Positions 20,367 to 28,401 of a stretch of DNA of 64,000 nt are shown here, piece by piece. Position 1 is the stretch's first letter. Every line of letters begins with the position of its first letter. This DNA comes from JACXTP01 sp963789555 (lineage in GTDB: Archaea > Thermoplasmatota > Thermoplasmata > Methanomassiliicoccales > UBA472): contig CAWBKY010000002.1 in the NCBI GenBank assembly GCA_963789555.1, positions 5,940 through 69,939 of the forward strand, in the 5' to 3' direction. Position numbers and translations under genes: made by a program. Under the pieces are notes generated by a model. That model searched no databases. It was not told where the DNA came from and saw only the letters and a list, made by a program, of their open reading frames with translations.

Positions 20367-21641
20367 ATGACCCTGATGCATAGGGCCCAGCATGGCGTGA
20401 CCGAGGAGATCGAGATCGTCGCCGCCAAGGAGAACGTGTCGATGGACGTGCTGCGGAGGCGCGTGGCCAGCGGGCGCGTTGTGATCCCAAGGAACGTCAA
20501 CCGTGACATCGAACCATGCGGCATCGGCGAAGGCCTGTCGGTGAAGGTCAACGTCAACCTGGGCACTTCCAAGGACCGGGTGGAGGTCGAGGAGGAGCTG
20601 GAGAAGCTCCGGGTGTCGCTGCGCTACGGGGCCGATACCATCATGGACCTGAGCACCGGGGGCGACATCGATGCCATCAGACGACAGATCCTCAAGGAAT
20701 GCCCGATCCCGGTCGGGACCGTGCCCATCTATCAGGCCGGGCTCAGGGCGGCCAGGCAATCGGCCGTGGTGGACATGAGCGAGGACGACATGTTCAACGG
20801 CATAGAGAAGCACGCCAAGGACGGCGTGGACTTCATGACGGTGCATTGCGGGATCACCAAGGAGAGCGTGGCCAAACTGACCCGTTCCGGTCGCATCACC
20901 GACGTCGTGTCCAGGGGCGGCTCGTTCCTGGTGGCCTGGATACTTCACAATGAGCGGGAGAACCCCCTCTACCAGAACTACGATTATCTTTTGGAGATGG
21001 CCAAGCGCTACGACTTCACCTTGAGCCTGGGGGATGGCCTTAGACCGGGCTGCCTCCACGACGCGTCCGACCGTGCCCAAGTGCAGGAGCTGGTCATCCT
21101 GGGGGAATGCGTCCGGCGCGCCAGGGAGGCGCAGGTGCAGAGCATGGTCGAGGGCCCGGGGCACGTGCCGTTGGACCAGATCGAGGCCAACGTGCGCATG
21201 GAGAAGACCATCTGCGACGGGGCGCCGTTCTATGTCCTCGGGCCCTTGGTCACGGACATCGCCCCGGGCTATGACCATATCGTCGGGGCCATCGGAGGGG
21301 CTTTGGCCGCCTACCATGGCGCGGACTTCCTTTGTTACGTCACGCCGGCGGAGCACCTGTGCCTTCCCGATGTCAGCGATGTCAAGGAGGGCTTGATGGC
21401 GAGCAAGATCGCCGCGCACGCCGCCGACGTGGCCCGAGGCAACGGGAGGCAGAGGGACGACGCCATGGCCCAGGCCCGCAAGGACCTGGACTGGGAGGCG
21501 ATGTACGCCCAGGCCATGGACCCGGAGAAGGCCCGCCGTTACCGCTCCCGCGGCCACACCGAGGACACCCAGGGTTGCTCGATGTGCGGGGACGTGTGCG
21601 CCATCAAGATCGTCAAGGAGCACCTGAAGAAAATAGATTGA
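20367..21641 (+). CDS. thiC: Phosphomethylpyrimidine synthase ThiC (radical SAM)
   Basis: ThiC converts 5-aminoimidazole ribotide to HMP-phosphate in thiamine biosynthesis with a [4Fe-4S] cluster and SAM. Family motifs are GRVVIPRNVN, VNVNLGTS, GADTIMDLSTGGDI, GDGLRPGCLHDASD, VEGPGHVPLDQIEANV and YVTPAEHLCLP. The C-terminal cluster motif reads CSMCGDVC, a CX2CX3C spacing, whereas the classic bacterial form is CX2CX4C. The open frame extends upstream, but the ATG at 20367 is chosen because it gives the usual MTLMH N-terminus and has GAGG six bases before it. At 424 residues it is the short archaeal form. A ThiC paralogue making hydroxybenzimidazole (BzaF-like) is an alternative, but the ThiM-ThiE gene at 28.4 kb favours thiamine synthesis. 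Confidence 0.9.
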   Translation: MTLMHRAQHGVTEEIEIVAAKENVSMDVLRRRVASGRVVIPRNVNRDIEPCGIGEGLSVKVNVNLGTSKDRVEVEEELEKLRVSLRYGADTIMDLSTGGDIDAIRRQILKECPIPVGTVPIYQAGLRAARQSAVVDMSEDDMFNGIEKHAKDGVDFMTVHCGITKESVAKLTRSGRITDVVSRGGSFLVAWILHNERENPLYQNYDYLLEMAKRYDFTLSLGDGLRPGCLHDASDRAQVQELVILGECVRRAREAQVQSMVEGPGHVPLDQIEANVRMEKTICDGAPFYVLGPLVTDIAPGYDHIVGAIGGALAAYHGADFLCYVTPAEHLCLPDVSDVKEGLMASKIAAHAADVARGNGRQRDDAMAQARKDLDWEAMYAQAMDPEKARRYRSRGHTEDTQGCSMCGDVCAIKIVKEHLKKID

Positions 21642-21651
21642 GGCGGGCCGC

Positions 21652-22439
21652 CTAACCCAGCATCACTTTCAATTTCTCGAACAGGTCGGCCGCGTAAATG
21701 GTACTCTGGCAATATTGGCATTTGGTCGTATTGCCGTTGGATGGGAGGTCCACGCTGGCCCCGCAGGTGGGGCACTTGATGGTCTGGACCACCAGGCCGC
21801 CCTTGGCCATCTGCTCCTTCAGGGAGCTGAAGTCGAGGACCAATTGCACCTTATCTTGGCGCCTTTCTTGCTCCTTCTGCTCGGCGCATCTCTTTTGACG
21901 GGCCCACAATCTCTTGTTTGAGCTCGACTATATCGACCATGTCCCCAATGGCTAATGAGAGAGGGTCTATAAGACGGAGGCCCCAAAGTTCAAGACGGTT
22001 CATTGCCTCTCCCGCCTCGAAATTGAAAACGACATCCGTTTTTGAGGAGATCCCGTAATCCCATGTTTTTGCGGTTAATCCTTTGATCTTGTCATAATCA
22101 ATGGATTCCAGAAGCTCGTAATGCGTCTCAATGAATCCTTTCCTAACCAGTAAGATCAACCTCCTCGTGGTACCGATCGCGATGATGAAGTCTGTGGACT
22201 GGATCTGATCGTTTTACGGTCGAGCGCGATAGGCCTCTCACCGCAGAACAACATCTCCATCTTCTCTTGCCCGTCGATGTTCATCATATCCCGGAACTTG
22301 AGAGGGATGTCCATCGGCCCGGTCAGAATGGTCCGTCGGTCCTCCTTGGCCATTGGCAGCGTTTCCGACCAACGCACCACATTTGCCGCACATCCAAGCC
22401 TTGTTCGATGAGTTCGGCACCGCAGGAACCGCACCTCAT
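21652..22439 (-). CDS. Protein with N- and C-terminal zinc ribbons around a PH-like domain, several frameshifts
   Basis: The N-terminus is a zinc ribbon (MRCGSCGAEL then MCGKCGAL). The middle reads as a beta-rich domain resembling bacterial PH or short-chain GRAM folds (IAIGTTRRLILLVRKGFIETHYELLESIDYD in three pieces). A short charged helix and a second zinc ribbon (CPTCGASVDLPSNGNTTKCQYC) follow. The reading frame changes about four times (near 22390, 22350, 22190 and 21905); three fit one extra base each and one needs two extra or one missing. The start ATG at 22439 is chosen because it begins the first CxxC knuckle. The domain order suggests a membrane-proximal or nucleic-acid adaptor, but no function is known. 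Confidence 0.6.
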
Positions 22440-22505
22440 CCTTCTTCCCCCTGAATAGATGTTCTGGTCGAGATTTAAAAAGAACGTTGCCTAAAAGGAG
22501 AAAGA

Positions 22506-22603
22506 TGGAGCCACTGGAGGGGATCGAACCCCCGACCTACAGTTTACGAAACTGTCGCTCTTTAACGGTCGATCGATGTCGACTGCCGCTGAGCTACAGT
22601 GGC
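22506..22603 (-). tRNA. tRNA-Thr (anticodon CGT) with encoded CCA and a 23-nt insertion in the D arm
   Basis: The minus strand folds as a tRNA: acceptor GCCACTG/CAGTGGC (7 bp), D stem GCTC/GAGC, anticodon stem ACAGT/ACTGT with loop TTCGTAA (anticodon CGT, threonine), and T arm GGGGG-TTCGATC-CCCTC. The discriminator is T, as in many archaeal threonine tRNAs, and CCA is encoded at 22506-22508. The D loop AGCGGCA is separated from the 3' half of the D stem by 23 extra bases at 22561-22583. Without them the tRNA is 72 nt plus CCA and fully canonical. The insertion therefore behaves like an intron at a non-canonical position. Confidence 0.9.
22561..22583 (-). other. Putative non-canonical tRNA intron in the D arm
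   Basis: These 23 bases interrupt tRNA-Thr between the D loop and the 3' strand of the D stem. On the minus strand the insertion can form a hairpin GTCGA-CATCGA-TCGAC. Archaeal introns at unusual tRNA positions are removed by the splicing endonuclease at bulge-helix-bulge motifs. I could not draw a textbook bulge-helix-bulge here, so the exact boundaries may slide by one base. Confidence 0.6.
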
Positions 22604-22629
22604 AATGGGTTCCCATCAAACCCTGCCCC

Positions 22630-22638
22630 GATTTAATG
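22630..22638 (-). promoter_or_regulatory. TATA-like element for tRNA-Thr
   Basis: The minus-strand sequence CATTAAATC lies about 27-35 bases before the 5' end of the mature tRNA-Thr, the spacing expected for an archaeal TATA box. Confidence 0.35.
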
Positions 22639-22751
22639 TTTTCGTCATGACGGGCGGGCCAAGCAATTGATGGTTTTCAATAAGCAGAAGACAACCGATA
22701 AATCCCCCATAACCGAATCATTGCTTCGTGCTAGTCGGAGCGATAGCGGAC

Positions 22752-23760
22752 ATGGGCGTCCCCGAGGGGGAGCTCGTCGAGAGGAAAGCGGGCGGACTGT
22801 CGTCCTTCCGCGCCTTCATGAACAAGGTGAAGACAGATTCCTTCACCGGGTACATGCAGTCCTCGCTCGCTCTGGAAGGGCACGACTCCAGCGGCATCCT
22901 CCTCTTTGAGGAGGGCAAGCCTGTGCTGGCCATCTACTCCTTCCGGCCCTCTGGCAACGACACCGTGGAGATCGTCTACCGGGGCGAGCGCGCCCTGGAG
23001 TTCGTGTGCAGCGACTCGTTGAACAACGGCTCGGCCCTGGAGCTGCGCCGCATCGACGACCCCAAACAGACCGAGGGACTGGTCAAGGGAAGGGGGCCGA
23101 CCAAGGAGTTCGCCAAGGCCTTGGACCGATTCTACCAGACCAGGGTGGCGACGACGCAGGAGAAGGGAGGTCAAGGAGAAGCGGGAGAAGCTGCCGCCTG
23201 AGAGCGTGGACAGCTTGTCCGAGCATATCCTCGACTTCCACCGCCGCACCGCCCTGGAGAAGGCCGCGACGAAGAAGAAGGAGCTGGTCATCGACGTGGA
23301 GCTGGTGGAGGGCAGCAGCTATCTGGTGGAGGAGTCCAACCGGGATTACTCCCACGCCGTCTTTGGCATGCTGGTGCAGAAAGGGATGCCAGGGATCGCC
23401 ATAACCCGTTCCAACCCCAAGGTGCTCCGGGGGAGCATGGAGGGGGGCAACGCCAAGATCCTCTGGCTCACGGACCATGAGGCCAAAGGGGACGAGACCG
23501 TGACCCCGTCGTTGGAGAAGATCATGGTGGTCATCGAGGAGTTCCTCGCCAAGGCGGAGGAGTCGGCCATTTTGTTGGACGACCTGCAATATCTCATATC
23601 CAGCAACAACTTCGAGGGCGCGGTCCGCTTCATCCGCAGCCTGGTGGACAAGGTCTCGGAGCAGCAGGCCATATTCCTGCTCTCGGTGGACCCGAACAGC
23701 CTGAGCAATCAGGAACGGTCCATCGTGGAGAGGGAGCTCAACGTGCTGGTCAGTCGATGA
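22752..23760 (+). CDS. DUF835 signalling-type protein, one extra base in the middle
   Basis: The C-terminal half is a clear DUF835 domain: GSSYLVEE, GMPGIAITRSNPKVLRG, ILWLTDHE, ILLDDLQYLISSNNFEGAVRFI, LLSVDPNSLSNQE. These domains often sit in archaeal sensory proteins. The N-terminal 130 residues form an alpha/beta domain with MQSSLALEGHDSSGILLFEEGKPV, reminiscent of PATAN/DUF4388 domains, but I am not sure of that. A charged helix links the two. One base near 23167 must be deleted to join EKEVKEKREKLPPESVDSL. The ATG at 22752 is the assumed start; a GTG at 22728 would add eight residues and lies about 25 bases after a TATA-like GATAAATC. The ligand and partner are unknown. Confidence 0.75.
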
Positions 23761-23781
23761 TCATGGAAAAAAGAACTGGTC

Positions 23782-24819
23782 TTAGAGGCGTCTCAGTTCG
23801 CTCTTGAACTCGATGAGGTACTCGAGCGCTTCGTCGTACTGTTCCCGCTTCACTGCCAGCCCCGCGTCCTTCAACACCTTGACCGGGGTGTTGACGTCCT
23901 TCCCATTGGCCTTGGCGTTGATGAGCTGGGACTTGGCCTTCTTCAGTTCCTTGTTCACGACCTCGGGGAGCTGTTCCTGCAAGCACTCCTTGCCCTTGCG
24001 AGCGAGGATGCCCATCATGGTCCAGTCGCCGTGCTCTCCCGCTTCCTGGGCCTCTTTGAGAAGACGCTTGGCCTCGCGGGTGTCGATGTAGAACCGTTCA
24101 GCGTTCTGGATCAGGACGTCCAGCTGATCGCACATCTCGCTGGCCTCCAGGTATTTCCCGGTGACCTTCTCCGAGATCTTGCGCCCGGCCCGCGCCTCCT
24201 TCAACGCTCCGGCGTAATCGCCGATGGCCAGGAACTGCTTGGTCCGCTCCACCGCCTCGTTGATCTCCGTGGGGTCGGTGTTCATGCCCCGGGCGATGTT
24301 CGACAAACGCTCCAGGTACTCGATGTCGTGATTGATGCGGTCCTCGATGGCCTGGCGCACCAGTACGTTGCATTCCTTGACGCACTGCACCGCCGAGGCC
24401 CGATCTCCCGCCTTTCCCGCCTTCACGGCATGGTCGATGAGACGGCGGCACTCGCCGGTCTCGATATCATACTCCTTGGCCAGCTCCATGAGCGGTTTGA
24501 CCTCGGCGACGAGGATGGGGAACTGTCTCTTAAGCTCCAGCTGCTCCGGAGACTCTTGGACCGTCGGGCTCGCCTCGGCCGACGGGGTTGGGGGCGGCGT
24601 GAGGTCCGTCTCGAAGCGCTTGCCGCAGGCAGGGCATGTCTGGGCGTCGCTGGCGACGTTCTTGCCGCACCTCGGACATTTAGTCTCCTCCACCTCCTCA
24701 AAGACGAACTCCACTCCGCATTTAGGACATTTAGTAAGATAGCCCAGGATATGCGTGCCGCAATCTGGGCATTCGAATTCGAAATTTTCCCTCTCTTCTT
24801 CCATGGCTTGCCCTGCCAT
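23782..24819 (-). CDS. Zinc-ribbon protein with a helical repeat C-terminal domain
   Basis: The first 70 residues carry four CxxC knuckles (CPDCG, CPKCG, CPRCG, CPACG), forming two zinc ribbons. A Pro-rich linker follows, then about 245 helical residues with a repeated A..A..G...A(L/I)..A pattern (AVKAGKAGDRASAVQCVKE, LAIGDYAGALKEARAGRKI, AQEAGEHGDWTMMGILARKG) resembling TPR or related helical repeats. The start ATG at 24819 has GGTGA four bases upstream. It is transcribed in the same direction as, and 89 bases after, the endonuclease IV gene. It is cytoplasmic, with no membrane segment. A protein-protein adaptor role is plausible but unproven. Confidence 0.75.
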   Translation of the reverse strand: MAGQAMEEERENFEFECPDCGTHILGYLTKCPKCGVEFVFEEVEETKCPRCGKNVASDAQTCPACGKRFETDLTPPPTPSAEASPTVQESPEQLELKRQFPILVAEVKPLMELAKEYDIETGECRRLIDHAVKAGKAGDRASAVQCVKECNVLVRQAIEDRINHDIEYLERLSNIARGMNTDPTEINEAVERTKQFLAIGDYAGALKEARAGRKISEKVTGKYLEASEMCDQLDVLIQNAERFYIDTREAKRLLKEAQEAGEHGDWTMMGILARKGKECLQEQLPEVVNKELKKAKSQLINAKANGKDVNTPVKVLKDAGLAVKREQYDEALEYLIEFKSELRRL

Positions 24820-24908
24820 CTAGTCACCGAACAGATAAAAAGATTTGTTAGGGAATATTTATGGTTGGTTATCTGCGTAGCGGTTTTTGACAATATCGAG
24901 AAACTTGT

Positions 24909-25710
24909 TCAAATGAGGCGCCCTCGCATGATGCCAGCATCCTCTGTCGGATCGGGCGTCTCGCATATCAAAGTGATGTCCTCGTTTCGCTTGTTGAGAA
25001 TATTTCGTAGTGGAGCGTAATCCGGGGATTTCGATGACAGGGGCAGATGGTTCCTCTCCCCCGCTGCGGTGAACTCGATGCCGCTGAAATGGCAATGAAT
25101 GCGGGCGGTGGGGCGGAGCATCATAACGTTCGAAGACCGCCTGGAAGTCCTCCTCGCCCCGGAGGGAGCCACCGCTGCGGGCGTGGATGTGGGCGAAGTC
25201 CACCACGGGCTGCACCCCCTCCACCCGACCCATGACCTCTTGTATCTCGCCCAGGGTCCCCCACTGTCCCTTCTTTCCCATGGTCTCCAGGCCGATGACG
25301 ACCGGGTTCCTCTCCATGTCCAGGACCTCCCGGCACTTGGTCAGTTCCTTGACCACCTTGTCGGTCACAGCTGCGCTCGACGAACCGGAGTAGGATGCTG
25401 CATGCACCACCACGATCCATGCGCCCAGTGCATGGGCTGCCCGAGCGGCCCGCAATATCCACTCTCGGCTCTTGGCGACCGTTTCCCCAGATGGCGAGTT
25501 GAGGCTGATGTAGTAGGGGGCATGGGCGCTGAGCCGGACCCCCAGTCGCTCGGCCAAAATGCGTGCATCGTGCGCCTTGTCCTCTGCCATCTGCACGTTG
25601 CGGACGAACTGCACCTCCAATGCGTTCAGGCCCAGGTCGTGGGTGCGCCTCACCGCATCGACCACGTCCGCTGAGCCGGGCGGATAGCCTGCTGGACCGA
25701 TGAACAACAT
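24909..25710 (-). CDS. nfo: Endonuclease IV-type AP endonuclease (xylose isomerase-like TIM barrel), one extra base
   Basis: This enzyme would cut DNA 5' to abasic sites during base excision repair. The TIM barrel metal-site motifs are visible: SAHAPYYISLNS, the GLETMGKKGQWGTL segment with its metal-ligand Glu, VVDFAHIHARSGG, and HCHFSGIEFTAAGERNHLPL split by the frame change. The frame shifts near 25115; deleting one base joins the barrel to the C-terminal part that ends ICETPDPTEDAGIMRGRLI. At about 267 residues it has the usual length of archaeal Nfo-like proteins. It faces the adenosine-specific kinase gene across a 96-bp promoter region and lies 1.3 kb from an OGG1-type glycosylase, so the area is rich in repair genes. 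Confidence 0.82.
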
Positions 25711-25733
25711 CGGTCAGGAGATCGCAGAAGGCC

Positions 25734-25772
25734 CCATATAAGCTGAGGGTCGCCCTCGAAAGTGTAAATACG
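25734..25772. promoter_or_regulatory. Divergent promoter region between endonuclease IV and adenosine-specific kinase genes
   Basis: CCATATAAGC at 25734-25743 reads as the TATA element GCTTATATGG for the minus-strand endonuclease gene, 24 bases before its ATG. GTGTAAATAC at 25762-25771 can serve the plus-strand gene. Both spacings fit archaeal promoters with short or absent leaders. Confidence 0.35.
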
Positions 25773-25806
25773 CCCTACTCTCTTAGAGTCCAATGAGGTT
25801 GTGTGG

Positions 25807-26283
25807 ATGGAGTTCGTCAAGGTGGAGAGGCCTGCGGACGCAAACGTCATCATCGGGCAATCGCACTTCATCAAGACCGCCGAGGACCTCTATGAGGCCA
25901 TGGTCAACTCCGTGCCCGGGGCCAAGTTCGGGGTGGCGTTCTGCGAGGCCTCCGGACCACGCCTGGTGCGGGTAGAGGGCAACGACCCGGAACTGCGCTC
26001 CTGCGCTGCAAAGAACGCCATGCGCATAGGGGCGGGCCACAGCTTCATCATAGTCATGCGCGACTGCTACCCGGTCAACGTCCTGCGCAGCGTGAAGGAC
26101 GTGCCGGAGGTATGCAACATATTTTGCGCCACCGCCAACGACCTGGAGGTGGTGGTGGCCTCGAACGAGAGGGGCAGGGGCATCGTGGGAGTGATCGACG
26201 GCCAGACGCCGTTGGGGGTGGAGACAGATGAGAAGGTCAAGGAAAGAAGGGAGTTCCTCCGCAAGATCGGTTACAAGCGTTGA
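25807..26283 (+). CDS. Adenosine-specific kinase family protein (PF04008)
   Basis: This 158-residue protein matches the small archaeal/bacterial family named after a Pyrobaculum adenosine-binding protein. Conserved segments are NVIIGQSHFIKTAEDLYEA, GAKFGVAFCEASGPRLVR, AGHSFIIVMRDCYPVNVL, VPEVCNIFCATAN and RGRGIVGVIDG. The start ATG at 25807 matches the family N-terminus; a GTG two codons upstream is possible. The next gene begins 10 bases after the stop, so it is likely the first gene of an operon with the methyltransferase and glycosylase. The biochemical role of the family is poorly defined. Confidence 0.88.
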   Translation: MEFVKVERPADANVIIGQSHFIKTAEDLYEAMVNSVPGAKFGVAFCEASGPRLVRVEGNDPELRSCAAKNAMRIGAGHSFIIVMRDCYPVNVLRSVKDVPEVCNIFCATANDLEVVVASNERGRGIVGVIDGQTPLGVETDEKVKERREFLRKIGYKR

Positions 26284-26293
26284 CGACGAGGCG

Positions 26294-27052
26294 ATGGACT
26301 TCTACGAGAAGATGTACAAGTATTATGACATCTGGTATGAGGACCGGACCGAGGACGTCAGCTTCTACCAGCAGATAGCGGAGCGAAACGGCGGCCCGAT
26401 ATTGGAATGCATGTGCGGCACCGGCCGCATACTCATCCCCCTGGCGTTACAGGGATACGAGATCTCTGGCTTCGACCGAAGCTACGCCATGCTGGACCAG
26501 CTCACCTCCAAGTTGGACAAGCTGGACGAGGCCTTGCAGGAGAACATCCGGGTGGGGCATGGCGACGTGCGCAACTTCACCTGCGGAAAGAAGTACAAGC
26601 TGGTGATCATCCCTTTCAATTCCTTCCAGCACCTTTTGGAGACCGAGGAGCAGGAGGCGGCCTTGCGCAACGTGGCGGAGCATCTACGGGCGGACGGCCA
26701 GTTCGTGCTCAGCTTGTTCAACCCCCGCCTGGACCGGCCGGAGGGACTGGTGCGCCATGAGGGCACCAGGACCATGCGCAACGGCGAGGTGATATCCCGT
26801 TTCTCCTCCCAGACGTTCGACCAAGGCAAGCAGCGCACCACGGTGCACTACTTCCTCGATATCTCGAGGCAGGACCGGGAGCTGCGCCGGGTCACCGCGT
26901 CGTTCACGCTCCGCTACATGTTCGAAAGGGAGGTGCAGGAGCTGATGAGCCGTTGCGGCCTGGAGGTGGTGGAGACCTATGGTGATTACCACTTCGGCCC
27001 GTTGCGTCACAACAGCGACCTGATGATATTCGTGGCCAGGAAATCGAGATGA
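26294..27052 (+). CDS. Class I SAM-dependent methyltransferase
   Basis: A Rossmann methyltransferase fold is evident: motif I PILECMCGTGRILIPLA, then ISGFDRSYAMLDQL (acidic residue binding the SAM ribose), GDVRNFTCGKKYKLVIIPFNS and the strand LVIIPFNSFQHLL. A beta-sheet extension near residues 170-215 is typical of small-molecule methyltransferases. The start ATG at 26294 gives MDFYEKMYKYYDIWY, the usual N-terminus, and follows a GAGG-like sequence. Its stop codon overlaps the start of the glycosylase gene (ATGA). The substrate is not predictable. Confidence 0.85.
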   Translation: MDFYEKMYKYYDIWYEDRTEDVSFYQQIAERNGGPILECMCGTGRILIPLALQGYEISGFDRSYAMLDQLTSKLDKLDEALQENIRVGHGDVRNFTCGKKYKLVIIPFNSFQHLLETEEQEAALRNVAEHLRADGQFVLSLFNPRLDRPEGLVRHEGTRTMRNGEVISRFSSQTFDQGKQRTTVHYFLDISRQDRELRRVTASFTLRYMFEREVQELMSRCGLEVVETYGDYHFGPLRHNSDLMIFVARKSR

Positions 27053-27876
27053 AGGTCGAGCCGCTCCATCTGGACAAGACGTTGTCCTGTGGCCAGGTGT
27101 TCCGCTGGCGCAAGGAGGGGGATCGGTGGCACGGCTACATACGCAACCGTCCGGTCAGCATGTGGCAGAAAGGTTGCGATGTGGAATGGGAAGGTCGTGT
27201 CGACGAGCGTGAAGTGGGCCGATACCTGCGCTGCGATGACGATCTCGACTTCATCTACCAGGATATCATGGTCAGTTGCGGGGACGAGCGCGTGGCGGCG
27301 CTGCTCCGCGACCATCGCGGCCTGCGCATTCTGCGCCAAGAACCCTGGGAATGTAGCGCCTCCTACGTTCTGGCCACATATGTGCACATTCCCCGCATCG
27401 AGCAGATGATCGACAAGGTATGCCGTACCTTCGGGAGCGATCTGGGTGGAGGCCGTTTCACCTTCCCCAGCGCTGAGCAGGTATTGGAGAGGCCGGAGGA
27501 GGCGAGGGGGTGCGGCCTAGGCTTCCGTTGCGAACGCTTTGTGGAACTGGCAAGGGCGGTGCACCGGGGCGACCTGGACTTCGATTCCCTGAGGGAGGCT
27601 CCCTATCACGATTGCGTAAAAGAGTTGAAACGATTCCACGGCATTGGGGACAAGGTGGCGGACTGCATCGCCCTGTTCGCATTGGACCATCTGGAGGCCT
27701 TCCCGGTGGACGTGCGCATCGGCCAAGCGATGCAGAGGATGTATTGCGTCAACGGGAGCTATAAGAAAGTAAGCGAAGCGGGCCGCCTGCTCTTCGGCCC
27801 ATATGCTGGCGTGGCACAGGAATACATCTACTTGGCAGCTCAGAGGCGTTCTCAGAGGGGCGCGATGGTGGTCTGA
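27049..27876 (+). CDS. 8-oxoguanine DNA glycosylase (OGG1/AlkA-like, HhH-GPD)
   Basis: The enzyme removes oxidised guanine from DNA. The N-terminal OGG domain has LSCGQVFRWRKEGDRWHGY. The helix-hairpin-helix is FHGIGDKVADCIALFALDHLEAFPVDVRI, in two overlapping parts: the Lys of GDKVADC is the expected Schiff-base lysine and the Asp of FPVDVRI the catalytic acid. At 275 residues it is the length of archaeal OGG1-like enzymes. It overlaps the methyltransferase stop codon by four bases, and its 3' end overlaps the convergent HTH gene by 25 bases. Confidence 0.9.
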   Translation: MKVEPLHLDKTLSCGQVFRWRKEGDRWHGYIRNRPVSMWQKGCDVEWEGRVDEREVGRYLRCDDDLDFIYQDIMVSCGDERVAALLRDHRGLRILRQEPWECSASYVLATYVHIPRIEQMIDKVCRTFGSDLGGGRFTFPSAEQVLERPEEARGCGLGFRCERFVELARAVHRGDLDFDSLREAPYHDCVKELKRFHGIGDKVADCIALFALDHLEAFPVDVRIGQAMQRMYCVNGSYKKVSEAGRLLFGPYAGVAQEYIYLAAQRRSQRGAMVV

Positions 27877-28256
27877 GCGGAGCACTCCATCTCCGGGCAC
27901 ACGCACTGAGGGGGCTTCATCCCGGTGTGGATCTCGTAGACCTTGACCAGCATGCCGTTGCGCTTGACGACCTCGCATATGCGGCACGTCTCCGTGACGA
28001 TGTCCGAACCGTTCACGATGCGGACGGCGGACTGCTCCACCTCCTTCTTGAACTCCTCGTACTTCCCGCTGTTCTCTATCTCCTTGCTCGTCCCCCGCTT
28101 GGCCTTCAGATACTGGGAGATCGCGGCATCGGTGACCCCGAAGCGCCGCGCCACCTCGGCCTGACTTAGGTTATGATTCTCCACCAGCTCCCTGGCAAGC
28201 TCCCTGCGGATAGAGGGGAGGACGTACCAAACGATCAGCTCGCACGGGATCTTCAT
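27852..28256 (-). CDS. Archaeal HTH transcriptional regulator with Cys-rich C-terminus
   Basis: This 134-residue regulator has a Xre/HTH_3-type motif in NLSQAEVARRFGVTDAAISQYLKAKRG (two parts: turn and recognition helix). The C-terminal half carries four cysteines (ETCRICEVV and CVCPEMEC) that may bind a metal or Fe-S cluster, fitting the COG2522-type archaeal regulators. The start ATG at 28256 lies immediately downstream of a cluster of GTTAA repeats that could be its own operator. It is divergent from the ThiM-ThiE gene, so it may regulate that gene as well as itself. Confidence 0.8.
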   Translation of the reverse strand: MKIPCELIVWYVLPSIRRELARELVENHNLSQAEVARRFGVTDAAISQYLKAKRGTSKEIENSGKYEEFKKEVEQSAVRIVNGSDIVTETCRICEVVKRNGMLVKVYEIHTGMKPPQCVCPEMECSAQTTIAPL

Positions 28257-28264
28257 ATGGAACG

Positions 28265-28309
28265 GTTAAGTGAGTTAACAATATTTAACGGTGTTGAAGG
28301 GTTGTTAAG
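28265..28309. promoter_or_regulatory. Phased GTTAA-type repeats between the HTH regulator and thiM-thiE genes
   Basis: The hexamers GTTAAG (28265), GTTAAC (28274), TTTAAC (28284) and GTTAAG (28304) recur at intervals of 9, 10 and 20 bp, that is about one turn of the helix. They stand 9-53 bases upstream of the HTH start codon. This is the pattern of an operator for a multimeric HTH protein, most simply autoregulation. Confidence 0.4.
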
Positions 28310-28401
28310 ATGGGGAGAGATATGGCGAGGTTCCAGCTGGACAAGGTGTGCATCTGGGGTCGCCCTAAATTTGAATAGGCGGTGCGCCATGATGAGGACC
28401 A

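Noticed and set aside
22561..22583. Insertion in tRNA-Thr as vector polylinker (adjacent ClaI- and SalI-like sites)
   Set aside because: The order and surrounding bases do not match a common polylinker and the flanking sequence is one continuous tRNA.
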